A DNA stretch of 47,496 bases from CAZOZP01 sp964584325 (lineage in GTDB: Bacteria > Bacteroidota > Ignavibacteria > Ignavibacteriales > Melioribacteraceae), in contig CAZOZP010000025.1 of NCBI GenBank assembly GCA_964584325.1, positions 1 through 47,496 on the forward strand. The letters are read 5' to 3'. A model generated the notes under the pieces. That model did no database searches and was not told the DNA's origin. It saw nothing but the letters and a program-made list of their open reading frames with translations. Below are positions 1-8,690 of the stretch, one piece after another. Each line of letters starts with the position of its first letter. Position 1 is the stretch's first letter. The position numbers and the translations under genes are program-made.

Positions 1-2053
1 ATAGGATGTAAGAACCTTCATTTAAATCAAGTGTAAATTGTCCCATATTCCCGCTTCTTACTGTGATAACTTTTCCTGTGCTGTTTACAGCTGCAACTTC
101 TGCATCAGCTTCAGGTATCATACTAACTGTATTTCCGGTAACATACTTTGCTTTGACAAATCCTGTAATCTGGGATGAATTTGCCGAAAGATTGAAGTTC
201 ATACCCGGTGCAGTCTGTCCGGCCAAGAGATTTATGTTTACCGGCTGAGGCGAAACAAATCCGGATTTCGATGCTCCTACACTCCACACTCCGGGAGTCA
301 GCTTAATGGAATAATTTCCATTTCCGTCTGTTACTGCCGAGACTGATTCATCAGCTTTAATAGCTTTAATTAATACTAGCTGAACCGGTTTGTTAAATTC
401 GTTTGTTACTCTTCCAAACAAGTAAACAGGCTCATTTATAAGAATGAGATTTCTTCCGGCTTCTATTACGGAACCGCTTGTTTGAATTCCTAATTTATCG
501 CTCCTGTATCCCGATTTTGTCGCTGTAACCTCATATAATCCCTGGGGTACCTGGATTGCGAATTCTCCGCTGTTATCTGTAAATCCATCATAATGCTTTG
601 TTCCGTCGCTTTTGGTAATTTTTATAGATGCATCTTCTATGGTATTACCGGAATTATCTGTTACTTTTCCTTTAATTATGCTTGCCACTGATGAAAGATA
701 AATATCAGACGAGGACGTAGTTCCTTTTTTTATTGTCAATATCAATGTCGTATCAGTAAAACCTTTCTTGGATATTTTGATTGAGTATTTACCTACTGTC
801 AGACTGTCTTTGTAGGTGTTTGTATTGGATGCAACTAAGGAATTTGCTGCTGTTGAACCTCCTTCAAGAGCTTTAATATTAATATCAAAACCCAGCAAAG
901 CAGATTTGTCTGACTTCCTGAATGCTCGTATTATATAACTCCCGGTTTCAGTTACATACTTGAAAGAATTTGTATTGCTTATATTTCCTTCACCCTTTGA
1001 ATCAAATGGAACAACATACCAGATGTAGTCAGAATTCTTTAGTTTTCCTTTTGCGGGGAACGTAATCTCATTCTGCATCACACTAGAACTCCATACAGGC
1101 AGGTCTATTTGCTGATCATTCCCTGCAAAACTTTTTACCCTTTCAAACAGATAAACTGAATAGTGAGAAGCCCCATTAACCGGGTCCCATCTGAATTTAA
1201 TTTCTTCTTCACTATACATAATAAGTTTGTCAGCCGGTGAAACTAAAACCGGACGCGAAAGATGAGAGACGGCCGAATTACTAAAGGATACTGCCCCCCC
1301 AAAAACTGAACTAACGTAACTTAAATCTGTTTCATCATATAAATTCAGAATAGTATAATTGTATTCTTTCCCCGGAATAAGAGGCGGGGCATCATCTCCG
1401 AACTCTGTAAGAGAGCTTTGTTCTCCATATTTTACTGTAGTGCCTTTTGTCACATAATCCCACATTACATTAGCACCCTGAACGCTTACTTTACCTGAAG
1501 GAAGTGTAACAACTGAGAAAGGACTCCCTGAAACAATAAGCCAATATGCTTTTACACCGGCAATCGGATTCCATTCAAACACAGGTACCTGTTCAGTTAT
1601 TTTCCCTCGGGGAACTTTTGCAACAGGTGCTGTCTGCGCCTCAATTATAAACTCTATTTCATTTGAATACTTTATACCAGAGTTAGTTTTCGCATCTTCC
1701 TTAATTTTCGAAATTGAATTTTCAGTTGAATTTGTAATTATTCCAAAATATCTTCCGGTTGTGATGTTGTGTGCCGATGAAGAGGGTATTATTGATTTTC
1801 TGGTACCCGTTACCGAAATTGAATACTTTGAATATGTACCTCTCGTCTGTCCAATTTTTATTTTGTAACTGCTCGAAGCCGTTTGATTCCACGAAAAAAT
1901 AAGACTATCAGCCGGACTAAAAAAAAGTTTGGGTTTGAGTGTCTTTGAACCGGGGGAATATCCTTTTGCAGGATTAAATACTATTGTTTGTGCGAAAATT
2001 AAACTGCCTGAAAACAGAAAAAGAAGAACAATTCTGTATAATACTCTAAACAT
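1..2053 (-). CDS. Large secreted protein with FN3-like and carboxypeptidase-regulatory-like domains (partial)
   Basis: The reverse strand is open from an ATG at 2053 to the left edge, about 684 codons without a stop, so the carboxy terminus lies outside the window. The first 22 residues form a signal peptide (MFRVLYRIVLLFLFSGSLIFA then Q). Three beta-sandwich, FN3-like segments follow; one begins SPADSLIFSWN and another SPADKLIMYSEEEIKFRWDP. From about residue 460 there are at least three repeats of the carboxypeptidase regulatory-like type (for example IIKGKVTDNSGNTIEDASI, then YLFGRVTNEFNKPV, then ITGFVKAKY). These folds are typical of surface or exported proteins of Bacteroidota. No catalytic motif is visible in the part present. 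The role may be adhesion or cell-surface structure, but this is inference. Confidence 0.85.
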   Translation of the reverse strand, partial: MFRVLYRIVLLFLFSGSLIFAQTIVFNPAKGYSPGSKTLKPKLFFSPADSLIFSWNQTASSSYKIKIGQTRGTYSKYSISVTGTRKSIIPSSSAHNITTGRYFGIITNSTENSISKIKEDAKTNSGIKYSNEIEFIIEAQTAPVAKVPRGKITEQVPVFEWNPIAGVKAYWLIVSGSPFSVVTLPSGKVSVQGANVMWDYVTKGTTVKYGEQSSLTEFGDDAPPLIPGKEYNYTILNLYDETDLSYVSSVFGGAVSFSNSAVSHLSRPVLVSPADKLIMYSEEEIKFRWDPVNGASHYSVYLFERVKSFAGNDQQIDLPVWSSSVMQNEITFPAKGKLKNSDYIWYVVPFDSKGEGNISNTNSFKYVTETGSYIIRAFRKSDKSALLGFDINIKALEGGSTAANSLVASNTNTYKDSLTVGKYSIKISKKGFTDTTLILTIKKGTTSSSDIYLSSVASIIKGKVTDNSGNTIEDASIKITKSDGTKHYDGFTDNSGEFAIQVPQGLYEVTATKSGYRSDKLGIQTSGSVIEAGRNLILINEPVYLFGRVTNEFNKPVQLVLIKAIKADESVSAVTDGNGNYSIKLTPGVWSVGASKSGFVSPQPVNINLLAGQTAPGMNFNLSANSSQITGFVKAKYVTGNTVSMIPEADAEVAAVNSTGKVITVRSGNMGQFTLDLNEGSYIL

Positions 2054-2206
2054 AATATCTCGTATTGTTTTTACTTTCTTATTATCGATAAAAAGCCTCT
2101 TTTTATGAGGTCTATTATTTTGCCAAATAATATTCACTTGTTTGAGATTTTTGTTTTTATTAATTTAATATTCAGATTTTTTATTCTGTTTATGGGAATC
2201 ATTAAA

Positions 2207-3046
2207 ATGATTAGAAATATTATTGAAATAGATGACGTCAAATGCAATGGGTGCGGCTTATGTGTTCCTAATTGTGCCGAAGGTGCACTGCAGATAATTG
2301 ACGGAAAGGCAAGACTCATTAGCGATTTATTTTGTGACGGACTAGGGGCCTGCATTGGTTTTTGTCCTGAAGATGCGATTAAAGTTGTTGAACGAGAAGC
2401 TGAACCTTACGATGAATGGAAGGTTATGGATTACATTACTTCAGGAGGTTCTAATGTTATAAAAGCGCATCTCACTCATCTAAGAGAACACAACGAATTT
2501 GAATACTTGGCAATAGCCAAAAGGTATCTTATTGAAAATGGATTTGAAATACCTGAATACCGTTTAAGAGATAACTCGGATGCGCGAACTTGCCCCGGTT
2601 CTGCAGAGAAAATCCTAAATAGCTCCAAATCTCCTGTTGAAGTTGAAAATAATAACCATCCTTCCGAACTCAGTCACTGGCCAATTCAGCTTCATTTAGT
2701 TTCTCCCGTTTCTGCACAATACAGAAACTCTGACCTTTTGTTAGCTGCAGATTGTGCCGGATTTTCATATCCCGACCTTCACAGAGATTTTATGAAAGGC
2801 AGAAGTATTGCAATTGCATGTCCGAAATTGGACACTAATAAACAAGCATATTTGGATAAACTAATAAAAATGATAACTGAAGCCGGACTTAAAAGTATAA
2901 CGGTTTTGATAATGCAGGTACCTTGTTGTGGCGGATTAGTTCAAATTGCAAAACAGGCTGCTGAATTTACAGGATCATCAATACAGATTGATGCAATAGT
3001 TCTCAGTGTGGAAGGAAACATACTGAATAAGATAAAAATTAACTAA
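2207..3046 (+). CDS. 4Fe-4S ferredoxin-type iron-sulfur protein
   Basis: This is a cytoplasmic protein with a two-cluster ferredoxin domain at its start. The first motif is CNGCGLCVPNC (CX2CX2CX3C) and the second runs CDGLGACIGFCP. A conserved carboxy-terminal half follows, containing IAIACPKLD and VPCCGGL cysteine motifs. Such proteins are widespread in anaerobes and are commonly annotated as 4Fe-4S binding proteins; the electron partner is unknown. The frame is open from an ATG at 2105, but the 34 extra residues are hydrophobic and unlike the family. The ATG at 2207 (MIRNIIEIDD) places the first cysteine at residue 13, as is usual, so it is preferred; 2192 is another option. The gene converges with an Rrf2 regulator only 2 bp away. 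Confidence 0.85.
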   Translation: MIRNIIEIDDVKCNGCGLCVPNCAEGALQIIDGKARLISDLFCDGLGACIGFCPEDAIKVVEREAEPYDEWKVMDYITSGGSNVIKAHLTHLREHNEFEYLAIAKRYLIENGFEIPEYRLRDNSDARTCPGSAEKILNSSKSPVEVENNNHPSELSHWPIQLHLVSPVSAQYRNSDLLLAADCAGFSYPDLHRDFMKGRSIAIACPKLDTNKQAYLDKLIKMITEAGLKSITVLIMQVPCCGGLVQIAKQAAEFTGSSIQIDAIVLSVEGNILNKIKIN

Positions 3047-3048
3047 AC

Positions 3049-3483
3049 TTAAACAAGATCGCCGAGTTTCTGAGCAGTTTTGTTTCTAAGTTCTTCCAGA
3101 GTCTCTTCACTAAGCATTTGATAAGCCTGGTCGCGTAGTTTGCCCCATTTTTCATGTACCGGACAAGGATTGGAATCGGAACAACCCGGAAACCCAAGTA
3201 CACAAGACTCGAAAACCTTGAGTCCGTCAATTGCCTCTACAATATCGATAAGTTTTATTGAAGAAGGGGGGGATGCGAGGTAGAATCCCCCATTCTTACC
3301 TTTTTTTGAACCCACAATTTCATTAAATGTAAGGAGCTGAAGCACTTTTGAAACAAATTCCTTAGGCACTTGCAATTTATCCGATATTTCTTCGGCGTTA
3401 TATGTCTTTCCTTCCTGCTGTGTGGAAAGAAAAAGAACTGCCTTTAATCCAAGTTCGCATTTTTTAGAAAAAATTACTGTCAT
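3049..3483 (-). CDS. Rrf2-family transcriptional regulator with IscR-like Fe-S ligands
   Basis: This 144-residue protein has the Rrf2 winged helix. It includes the recognition region YNAEEISDKLQVPKEFVSKV (residues 28-47) and the wing GKNGGFYLA. Three cysteines follow at 94, 101 and 107 (CX6CX5C), with a histidine at 110. The spacing of Cys107 to His110 matches the C-x2-H ligands of the [2Fe-2S] sensor IscR, while three cysteines alone would also fit NsrR. It therefore probably binds an iron-sulfur cluster and senses iron-sulfur status, redox state or nitric oxide. It faces an Fe-S protein gene tail to tail, which suits the theme but does not make that gene its target. The ATG at 3483 gives the normal family start. 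Confidence 0.88.
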   Translation of the reverse strand: MTVIFSKKCELGLKAVLFLSTQQEGKTYNAEEISDKLQVPKEFVSKVLQLLTFNEIVGSKKGKNGGFYLASPPSSIKLIDIVEAIDGLKVFESCVLGFPGCSDSNPCPVHEKWGKLRDQAYQMLSEETLEELRNKTAQKLGDLV

Positions 3484-3526
3484 ATAATTCCTTATATAAT
3501 CAGGATCCGGAAGGGGTAACCGGATC

Positions 3527-4030
3527 CTAATATGATGCTATGGGATCTATACTATTATTAAGTACGATTTCTTTAGCTTTAATTTCAACAACACCGGGTT
3601 TAATCATACCTAGCTGTTTCGCGGCAGCACGCGATAAATCAATATCCCTTCCGGTAATGTATGGACCCCGGTCATTAATTCTAACAATAACAGATTTACC
3701 TGTTGAAGGATTTTCAATCATTAATACAGTTCCAAAAGGAAGTGTCTTGTGAGCTGCGGTAAATCCGTTTGGATCAAATATCTCTCCATTGGCTGTAGGT
3801 CTATTACCGAATTCTGCTCCATACCAGGAAGCATGCATCTTAAAATCACTGCTATAACTAATCTCTGCTTTTATTTGATCTGAACTTACCTGAATTATGG
3901 TATCATTTTCAAGAATAACTGCTTCCTGCGAGAACACATATTCACTGCCGTAAAAAAATATCGAAATAACGGCGGTTATAAAAATAAAACTTAGTATTGC
4001 ACTTCTAAAACGATTCAACTTAATCTCCAT
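3527..4030 (-). CDS. rlpA: RlpA-family septal ring lytic transglycosylase-like protein
   Basis: This 167-residue exported protein has an amino-terminal hydrophobic segment (about residues 10-30, IFITAVISIFFYGSEY) and a carboxy-terminal double-psi beta-barrel. The barrel carries the RlpA signature: HASWYG, then TANGEIFDPNGFTAAHKTLP, then VRINDRGPYITGRDIDLS and AAKQLG. RlpA proteins bind or cleave denuded glycan strands of peptidoglycan at the division septum or envelope. There is no SPOR domain, so this is the short form. The gene is on the minus strand 43 bp upstream of the Rrf2 gene, and the two may share a transcript. Confidence 0.9.
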   Translation of the reverse strand: MEIKLNRFRSAILSFIFITAVISIFFYGSEYVFSQEAVILENDTIIQVSSDQIKAEISYSSDFKMHASWYGAEFGNRPTANGEIFDPNGFTAAHKTLPFGTVLMIENPSTGKSVIVRINDRGPYITGRDIDLSRAAAKQLGMIKPGVVEIKAKEIVLNNSIDPIASY

Positions 4031-4355
4031 TCATTTGTTATCAAAAAGAAAGAAAAGGGGAAACCCGGAATCAGATGTAGAATGCTCCGGAAGTGTGAAT
4101 GTTTCTTAAAACGAAATGCATTTTCACGGTTGAACTTGGGCTGCTCTTTATGCAGTTGTGATTTGGCTTGTATGAGTTTTTCTCTGAACATGCTAAATAA
4201 TAATCCGAATTGTCAGAATTATTTACTAATTTCGCAGTGCTCAGGCTAAATATGTTGTTTTTTAATTTCAAACTACTGTTATATCTATTAAAAATATTTT
4301 TCTAACTTTATTACGAAACTATGGTATATTTCATAAATTTATTAGGCGTAAAATA
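4031..4355. other. Divergent intergenic region with no recognised gene
   Basis: This stretch separates rlpA (minus) from the TonB-dependent receptor gene (plus) and should hold both promoters. It is AT-rich near the receptor start. A 66-codon frame on the minus strand (4071-4271) has no family features. I see no tRNA fold and no B12-box for a cobalamin riboswitch, although the downstream gene encodes a BtuB-like receptor. Confidence 0.5.
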
Positions 4356-6317
4356 ATGAATTTCTTAGGTATTAATCAAATTATTTTTTTGTTCCTCCTT
4401 TGCATTGTGATTTCCGTCAGAATATCGGCACAGACAGATTCTATTCCAAAATATAAGCTGAAAGAAATATCTGTAATATCTTCGAACACAAATAGTCCAA
4501 AGTTTATACTTGATTTAAATCACAAAAATATTCGAAGTCTGGATGCTTCTGACTTGTCGGGTGTATTATTGAATGCACCTTCACTTCAGATGCAAAAAAA
4601 TTCAAGAGGAGAGACAATGTTTTTATTCCGCGGAGCAAATGAAAGGCAAACGGGAATATATTTTAACAGCGTCCCTCTTGTTGTACCCTGGGATTCAAGA
4701 TTCGACGTAAGCAGGCTCCCTGAATACTCTATCAGCAGTCTGAAAATTATTCGGGGTATTCCATCTGTTCTTTACGGTGCAAACAGTTTAATGGGAATTG
4801 TGGATATTTCTTCTTTCGACCAATCTAAAAACGGTTTTTCCGGAAAACTTTCTGTCTCAGGAAGCACTTCATCTTTTTACAAGGCCGGAGGAAAGCTTTC
4901 ATACTCTAACGGACAAACAGGCATTTCATTTTCATCAGATTATTACAATCAGGAAAGTTATACTTTACCCGAAAATTTCATACAGTCTGAATTTACTTCA
5001 TCAACCCAAAGAGAAAACAGTAGAAAAGAGAATTATTCTTTCATAACTGACATTAGACATAATTTCAAATCGAACGGCTTTATATCCGGATTTTTTCTTG
5101 GTTCATATGGCAATTCCGGAGTCCCGGCTGAAGAAGGAAACTCTAAACCAAGATACTGGAAATATCCGGTCTGGAATATGCAAATGGCAGGTATCCACGG
5201 CAATTCCGGCTTAATGGGTGTAAATATTGATTATGCATTCTCATGGAGCGGCTACAAGATTGTAATTGATCAATTCTCAGATAAGTCGCTTTCCAAAATA
5301 AAGCAGACTGAAGAAGACCGCGATAATTTTTATTTCGGCAAAATAAACCTTAAGTCAATAATCACGGATCAATTTGTTCTTAATGCTTCTTTATCAGGTT
5401 CTCATTCTCTTCACAATGAAAATTTCCCTTATAAGAAAGTATCCGATAAGTTTACGCAAAACATATTCAGCTCAGGTCTTGAGATTCATTTTCTTTCCGG
5501 AGAATTTGTTGTTACTTTCGGCGGACAGTACGACTATTCATCTTATCCTGAAACCGGAAATATTATTCCAATAAATAATGAATTTAATTTGTTCGGATTT
5601 TTCGGTTCTGTAACAAAAAAAATCAGCAACAGTTTTGAGATTGAACTGATGCTCGGAAGTAAGAGTAGAATACCTTCAATGAGAGAAAAGTTTTCAGATG
5701 CTTTGGGGAAATTTGTAATTAATCCTGATCTCAAACCCGAAAGAATTCTACTGGGTGAACTCTCGGCAATATACAACTCAGAAGGAAATTCTGCAGGAAT
5801 TAATCTTTTTGTTCACAAAATGAATGACGGTATAATAAAGATAAATGCAGGCGAAGCTGATATGAGGGTGAATAAAGATAAAATTCTCACACTTGGAGCC
5901 GAGTTATCCTCAAAATGGCAGTTTTCCAAACAAAATACTGCGGAATTCTCAGTGTCTTTTATGAAATCGAACGCTTTGGATAAATCCGGCAATTATTCCG
6001 ATACTCTTGAATATCAGCCGAATTGCATTGCCTCAGTCATACTTACTCACTCTCCTTTAGATAATATTCTATTGAAAAGTGAATTGAGCTATGTCTCAAA
6101 ACAATATGCCAGAAATTTCAACACAAATAATTTTATAGCACTGCCGGAAAATATAATTCTAAATTTACGTGCATCTTATTCAATATTAGAAGAGAATTTA
6201 CCCGAAATTGAAGTGTTTCTAAGAATAAACAATGTTTTTGACAGATTGAATTTTTATCAACTCGGATTGCCGATGCCAGGGAGAGAATTAAGGAGCGGCT
6301 TTACCCTAACTATATGA
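4356..6317 (+). CDS. TonB-dependent outer-membrane receptor
   Basis: The 653-residue product starts with a signal peptide ending near ISAQTDS (residues 1-26). A TonB-box-like segment (KLKEISVISS) comes next, then a plug domain (about 45-150) containing MFLFRGANERQTGIYFN, a weak plug motif, and IKRG-like KIIRGIPSVLYGANSLMG. The remaining 500 residues are alternating amphipathic strands of a 22-strand barrel and end in the aromatic-rich RSGFTLTI. It imports a substrate across the outer membrane using TonB energy. The substrate is not evident. It is the first gene of a cassette: its stop codon overlaps the ATG of the glycosyltransferase gene (ATGA), so the two are translationally coupled. No SusD-like partner is present, so it is not a standard polysaccharide utilisation locus. 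Confidence 0.9.
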   Translation: MNFLGINQIIFLFLLCIVISVRISAQTDSIPKYKLKEISVISSNTNSPKFILDLNHKNIRSLDASDLSGVLLNAPSLQMQKNSRGETMFLFRGANERQTGIYFNSVPLVVPWDSRFDVSRLPEYSISSLKIIRGIPSVLYGANSLMGIVDISSFDQSKNGFSGKLSVSGSTSSFYKAGGKLSYSNGQTGISFSSDYYNQESYTLPENFIQSEFTSSTQRENSRKENYSFITDIRHNFKSNGFISGFFLGSYGNSGVPAEEGNSKPRYWKYPVWNMQMAGIHGNSGLMGVNIDYAFSWSGYKIVIDQFSDKSLSKIKQTEEDRDNFYFGKINLKSIITDQFVLNASLSGSHSLHNENFPYKKVSDKFTQNIFSSGLEIHFLSGEFVVTFGGQYDYSSYPETGNIIPINNEFNLFGFFGSVTKKISNSFEIELMLGSKSRIPSMREKFSDALGKFVINPDLKPERILLGELSAIYNSEGNSAGINLFVHKMNDGIIKINAGEADMRVNKDKILTLGAELSSKWQFSKQNTAEFSVSFMKSNALDKSGNYSDTLEYQPNCIASVILTHSPLDNILLKSELSYVSKQYARNFNTNNFIALPENIILNLRASYSILEENLPEIEVFLRINNVFDRLNFYQLGLPMPGRELRSGFTLTI

Positions 6318-7762
6318 GTAATATGAAATTTGACATATTTATACCTACAGGAAACAATCTCGACAGGAGATTTGATTACCTCAAAGATTCTGAAATGATT
6401 TCAAATGTATTTTATCTTTCAGCCGAGCCATCGGAACAGCCTGATGTTATTTATCATTCCGATAAGCCTCTTTTTTCCGGAACTACAATAAGAGAAATAA
6501 TATCAAATGCTGTTTCTGAGTATTTCATCATATTAACATCGGATACAATAAATTTCAGGATCAACACAATCAACAGAATTTGCGAGTATGCCAATAATTC
6601 TGATTCAGTGCTGATTTTCTCAGACTATTCAGAAGTTAAAAGCGGAACTGAAAAAGCCATGCCTTTGGCTGATTATCAGCCAGGCAGTGTCAGAGACGAT
6701 TTTAATTTCGGAAAGATAATTGTATGCAGAACCTCAGCTGCAAAGAAATCGCTTCCCGAAACAAATCTTGGTTATGCGGGCTTTTATGATTTCAGACTGA
6801 AACTATCCGAGGCAGGAAATTTTACTCGGATCCCGGAAATTCTTTACACTATCGGGAATTCAGATTTACGTGCTACAGGTGAAAAACAATTCGATTATGT
6901 AAATCCGAAAAACCGCGAAGTGCAAATCGAAATGGAAAAGGTATTTACTCATTACTTAAAAAGAATAAATGCTTATCTTAAGCCTGAGTTTAGGCAGATT
7001 GATATTTATAAGGATCAATTTCCTGTAGAGGCAAGTGTGATAATCCCTGTAAAAAACAGAGAAAAGACTATTGCAGATGCCGTTAATTCAGCGCTTTCTC
7101 AAGATACGAATTTCAGCTTCAATATAATCGTAGTTGATAATCACTCAACAGACGGGACAACTGAAATTTTAAAAAACTTTTCAAGTGAATCAGAAAAGCT
7201 CATTCATCTGATTCCTGAAACAAAGAATCTTAATATAGGCGGTTGCTGGAATTATGCAATAAACTCTAACTTTTGCGGAAGATTCTCAGTTCAACTCGAT
7301 AGTGATGACCTCTATTCTGATGAAAACAGTCTGCAATTTATCATTGATAAATTTTATGAAGAGAAAACACCATGTGTAATTGGATCTTATGAAATGACCG
7401 ACTTCGATCTCAATCCAATTCCACCCGGAATTATTGACCACCGAGAATGGACAGAAGAAAACGGACGAAACAATGCCCTGAGAATTAACGGACTAGGCGC
7501 ACCTCGGGCATTCTATACCAGTCTTCTAAGGCAAATCAGCTTCCCCGATGTTAGCTATGGAGAAGATTATGCCATTATGCTCAGAATCAGCAGAGAGTAT
7601 AAAATCAGCCGAATTTATGATCCGGTGTATAAATGCAGACGATGGTCAGGTAATTCTGATTCTGATCTTCCATCTGAAATAGAAAATCGTTATGCTTATT
7701 ACAAAGACAGACTTAGAACAATGGAAATATTTGCAAGACAGAGAATAAACATTGATGAATAG
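6314..7762 (+). CDS. Family 2 glycosyltransferase with a second, degenerate GT-A-like domain
   Basis: This 482-residue soluble protein has two GT-A-like halves. The carboxy-terminal half begins at about residue 238 with ASVIIPVKNREKTIADAV and continues with VVDNHSTDG and the metal-binding DSDD at about 328, so it should be an active family 2 transferase. The amino-terminal half (1-230) looks like a worn copy: it starts KFDIFIPTGNN, has TSDT near residue 75 where a DxD would be expected, and contains DYQPGSVRDDFNFG. No membrane segment is visible. The start overlaps the receptor stop by 4 bp and the end overlaps the DUF4922 gene by 8 bp, so the three proteins probably act together. The donor and acceptor sugars are unknown. 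Confidence 0.85.
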   Translation: MSNMKFDIFIPTGNNLDRRFDYLKDSEMISNVFYLSAEPSEQPDVIYHSDKPLFSGTTIREIISNAVSEYFIILTSDTINFRINTINRICEYANNSDSVLIFSDYSEVKSGTEKAMPLADYQPGSVRDDFNFGKIIVCRTSAAKKSLPETNLGYAGFYDFRLKLSEAGNFTRIPEILYTIGNSDLRATGEKQFDYVNPKNREVQIEMEKVFTHYLKRINAYLKPEFRQIDIYKDQFPVEASVIIPVKNREKTIADAVNSALSQDTNFSFNIIVVDNHSTDGTTEILKNFSSESEKLIHLIPETKNLNIGGCWNYAINSNFCGRFSVQLDSDDLYSDENSLQFIIDKFYEEKTPCVIGSYEMTDFDLNPIPPGIIDHREWTEENGRNNALRINGLGAPRAFYTSLLRQISFPDVSYGEDYAIMLRISREYKISRIYDPVYKCRRWSGNSDSDLPSEIENRYAYYKDRLRTMEIFARQRINIDE

Positions 7763-8690
7763 TTACGATTTAACCGAATTTTTTGATTTGCAGCTAAACG
7801 AATGGCCACTATTAAGAAAGAATTTTGATAATCTGAAATTCTTAAATAATAAACTGTTTTCTGAAGGCGGTTTTCAACTTGTATCCTTATTCAATCCTCA
7901 TAGAATTACATCTTCCTCCGCAATGGTTGATCCTGATAGTATTCGCAACAGAAAATGCTTCCTATGTGCAGAAAACTTACCACCTGAACAAAGGCATATT
8001 TCTTACTCTGGTATGATGTTTTTGTGCAATCCTTACCCGGTTTTTCCTTACCATTTCACAATTTCTTCGGAAAAGCACGAACCGCAGAGTATTATGACCG
8101 GATTTGAAGCTTTCACGGGAAATCTTAATAAAATTGGAGATAAGTACAGCCTTTTTTACAACGGACCTGAGTGCGGAGCTTCAGCGCCCGATCATCTGCA
8201 TTTTCAGGCTTGTCCGTCGGGACTTGTTCCTCTCGAAAAGGAAGTTGAAACATATTTCAGCAGTTTAAATAATACTTCAGCAGGACGGGTATTAATATCA
8301 AATAATTATAACCGCACAGCCTTGCTTATTCAATCAGAAAACGATGATTTCGTTCTAAAAACTTTTCCGAAGATTATGGATATTCTTTCAGGTTATGTGT
8401 CAGGATATTCAGAACCTAAAATCAATTTGTGGGGCTTTATTTCAAAAGAGCAGTTTAACATTGCAATTTTTCCCCGAAGTTATCACAGGCCGGAAGAATT
8501 TTATTTTGAAGAAGAAAAGAAACTATTAATTAGTCCTGCAGCCATCGATATGGCTGGAGTACTAATACTACCAAGGCAGAAAGAATTTGAAATGCTTGAT
8601 TATCAAAAAATTAAGGATATCTTTTACAGGATATCCTTAAATGATTCAAAAAAACTTCGTGATGAGATATCTTCTATTCTTTTGCCTTAA
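7755..8690 (+). CDS. DUF4922 protein, HIT-superfamily nucleotidyltransferase/phosphorylase-like
   Basis: The roughly 311-residue protein carries an HxHxQ motif (HLHFQ, about residue 146) inside GASAPDHLHFQA. This is the active-site signature of the GalT, Ap4A phosphorylase and GDP-sugar phosphorylase branch of the HIT superfamily; HIT hydrolases have HxHxH instead. A KCFLC motif near residue 67 resembles the CxxC part of the structural zinc site in GalT. It therefore probably transfers or phosphorolyses a nucleoside-diphosphate-linked sugar or a dinucleotide, which is inference from motifs. I use the ATG at 7755, one codon after a TTG. The gene is coupled to the glycosyltransferase and overlaps the opposing phosphatase gene by 17 bp at its 3' end. 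Confidence 0.8.
   Translation: MNSYDLTEFFDLQLNEWPLLRKNFDNLKFLNNKLFSEGGFQLVSLFNPHRITSSSAMVDPDSIRNRKCFLCAENLPPEQRHISYSGMMFLCNPYPVFPYHFTISSEKHEPQSIMTGFEAFTGNLNKIGDKYSLFYNGPECGASAPDHLHFQACPSGLVPLEKEVETYFSSLNNTSAGRVLISNNYNRTALLIQSENDDFVLKTFPKIMDILSGYVSGYSEPKINLWGFISKEQFNIAIFPRSYHRPEEFYFEEEKKLLISPAAIDMAGVLILPRQKEFEMLDYQKIKDIFYRISLNDSKKLRDEISSILLP
8611..8640. repeat. Perfect 10-bp inverted repeat inside the end of the DUF4922 gene
   Basis: The arms TTAAGGATAT and ATATCCTTAA are exact complements with a 10-base loop. They lie about 50 bp before the stop of the plus-strand gene and just beyond the stop of the opposing phosphatase gene. There is no T tract on either side, so a standard intrinsic terminator is unlikely. 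The element could slow or stabilise the ends of two convergent transcripts. Confidence 0.7.

Noticed and set aside
63..248. 61-codon plus-strand frame at the left edge
   Set aside because: It is antisense to the large secreted protein, which has a coherent domain structure.
2105..2206. Longer start for the 4Fe-4S protein
   Set aside because: The extra residues are a hydrophobic stretch that does not fit the cytoplasmic family; the ATG at 2207 is better.
4071..4271. 66-codon frame on the minus strand in the rlpA-receptor gap
   Set aside because: No recognisable motif or signal peptide and no ribosome site; probably chance.
4031..4355. Cobalamin riboswitch upstream of the TonB-dependent receptor
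   Set aside because: No B12-box or conserved core could be found on the plus strand.
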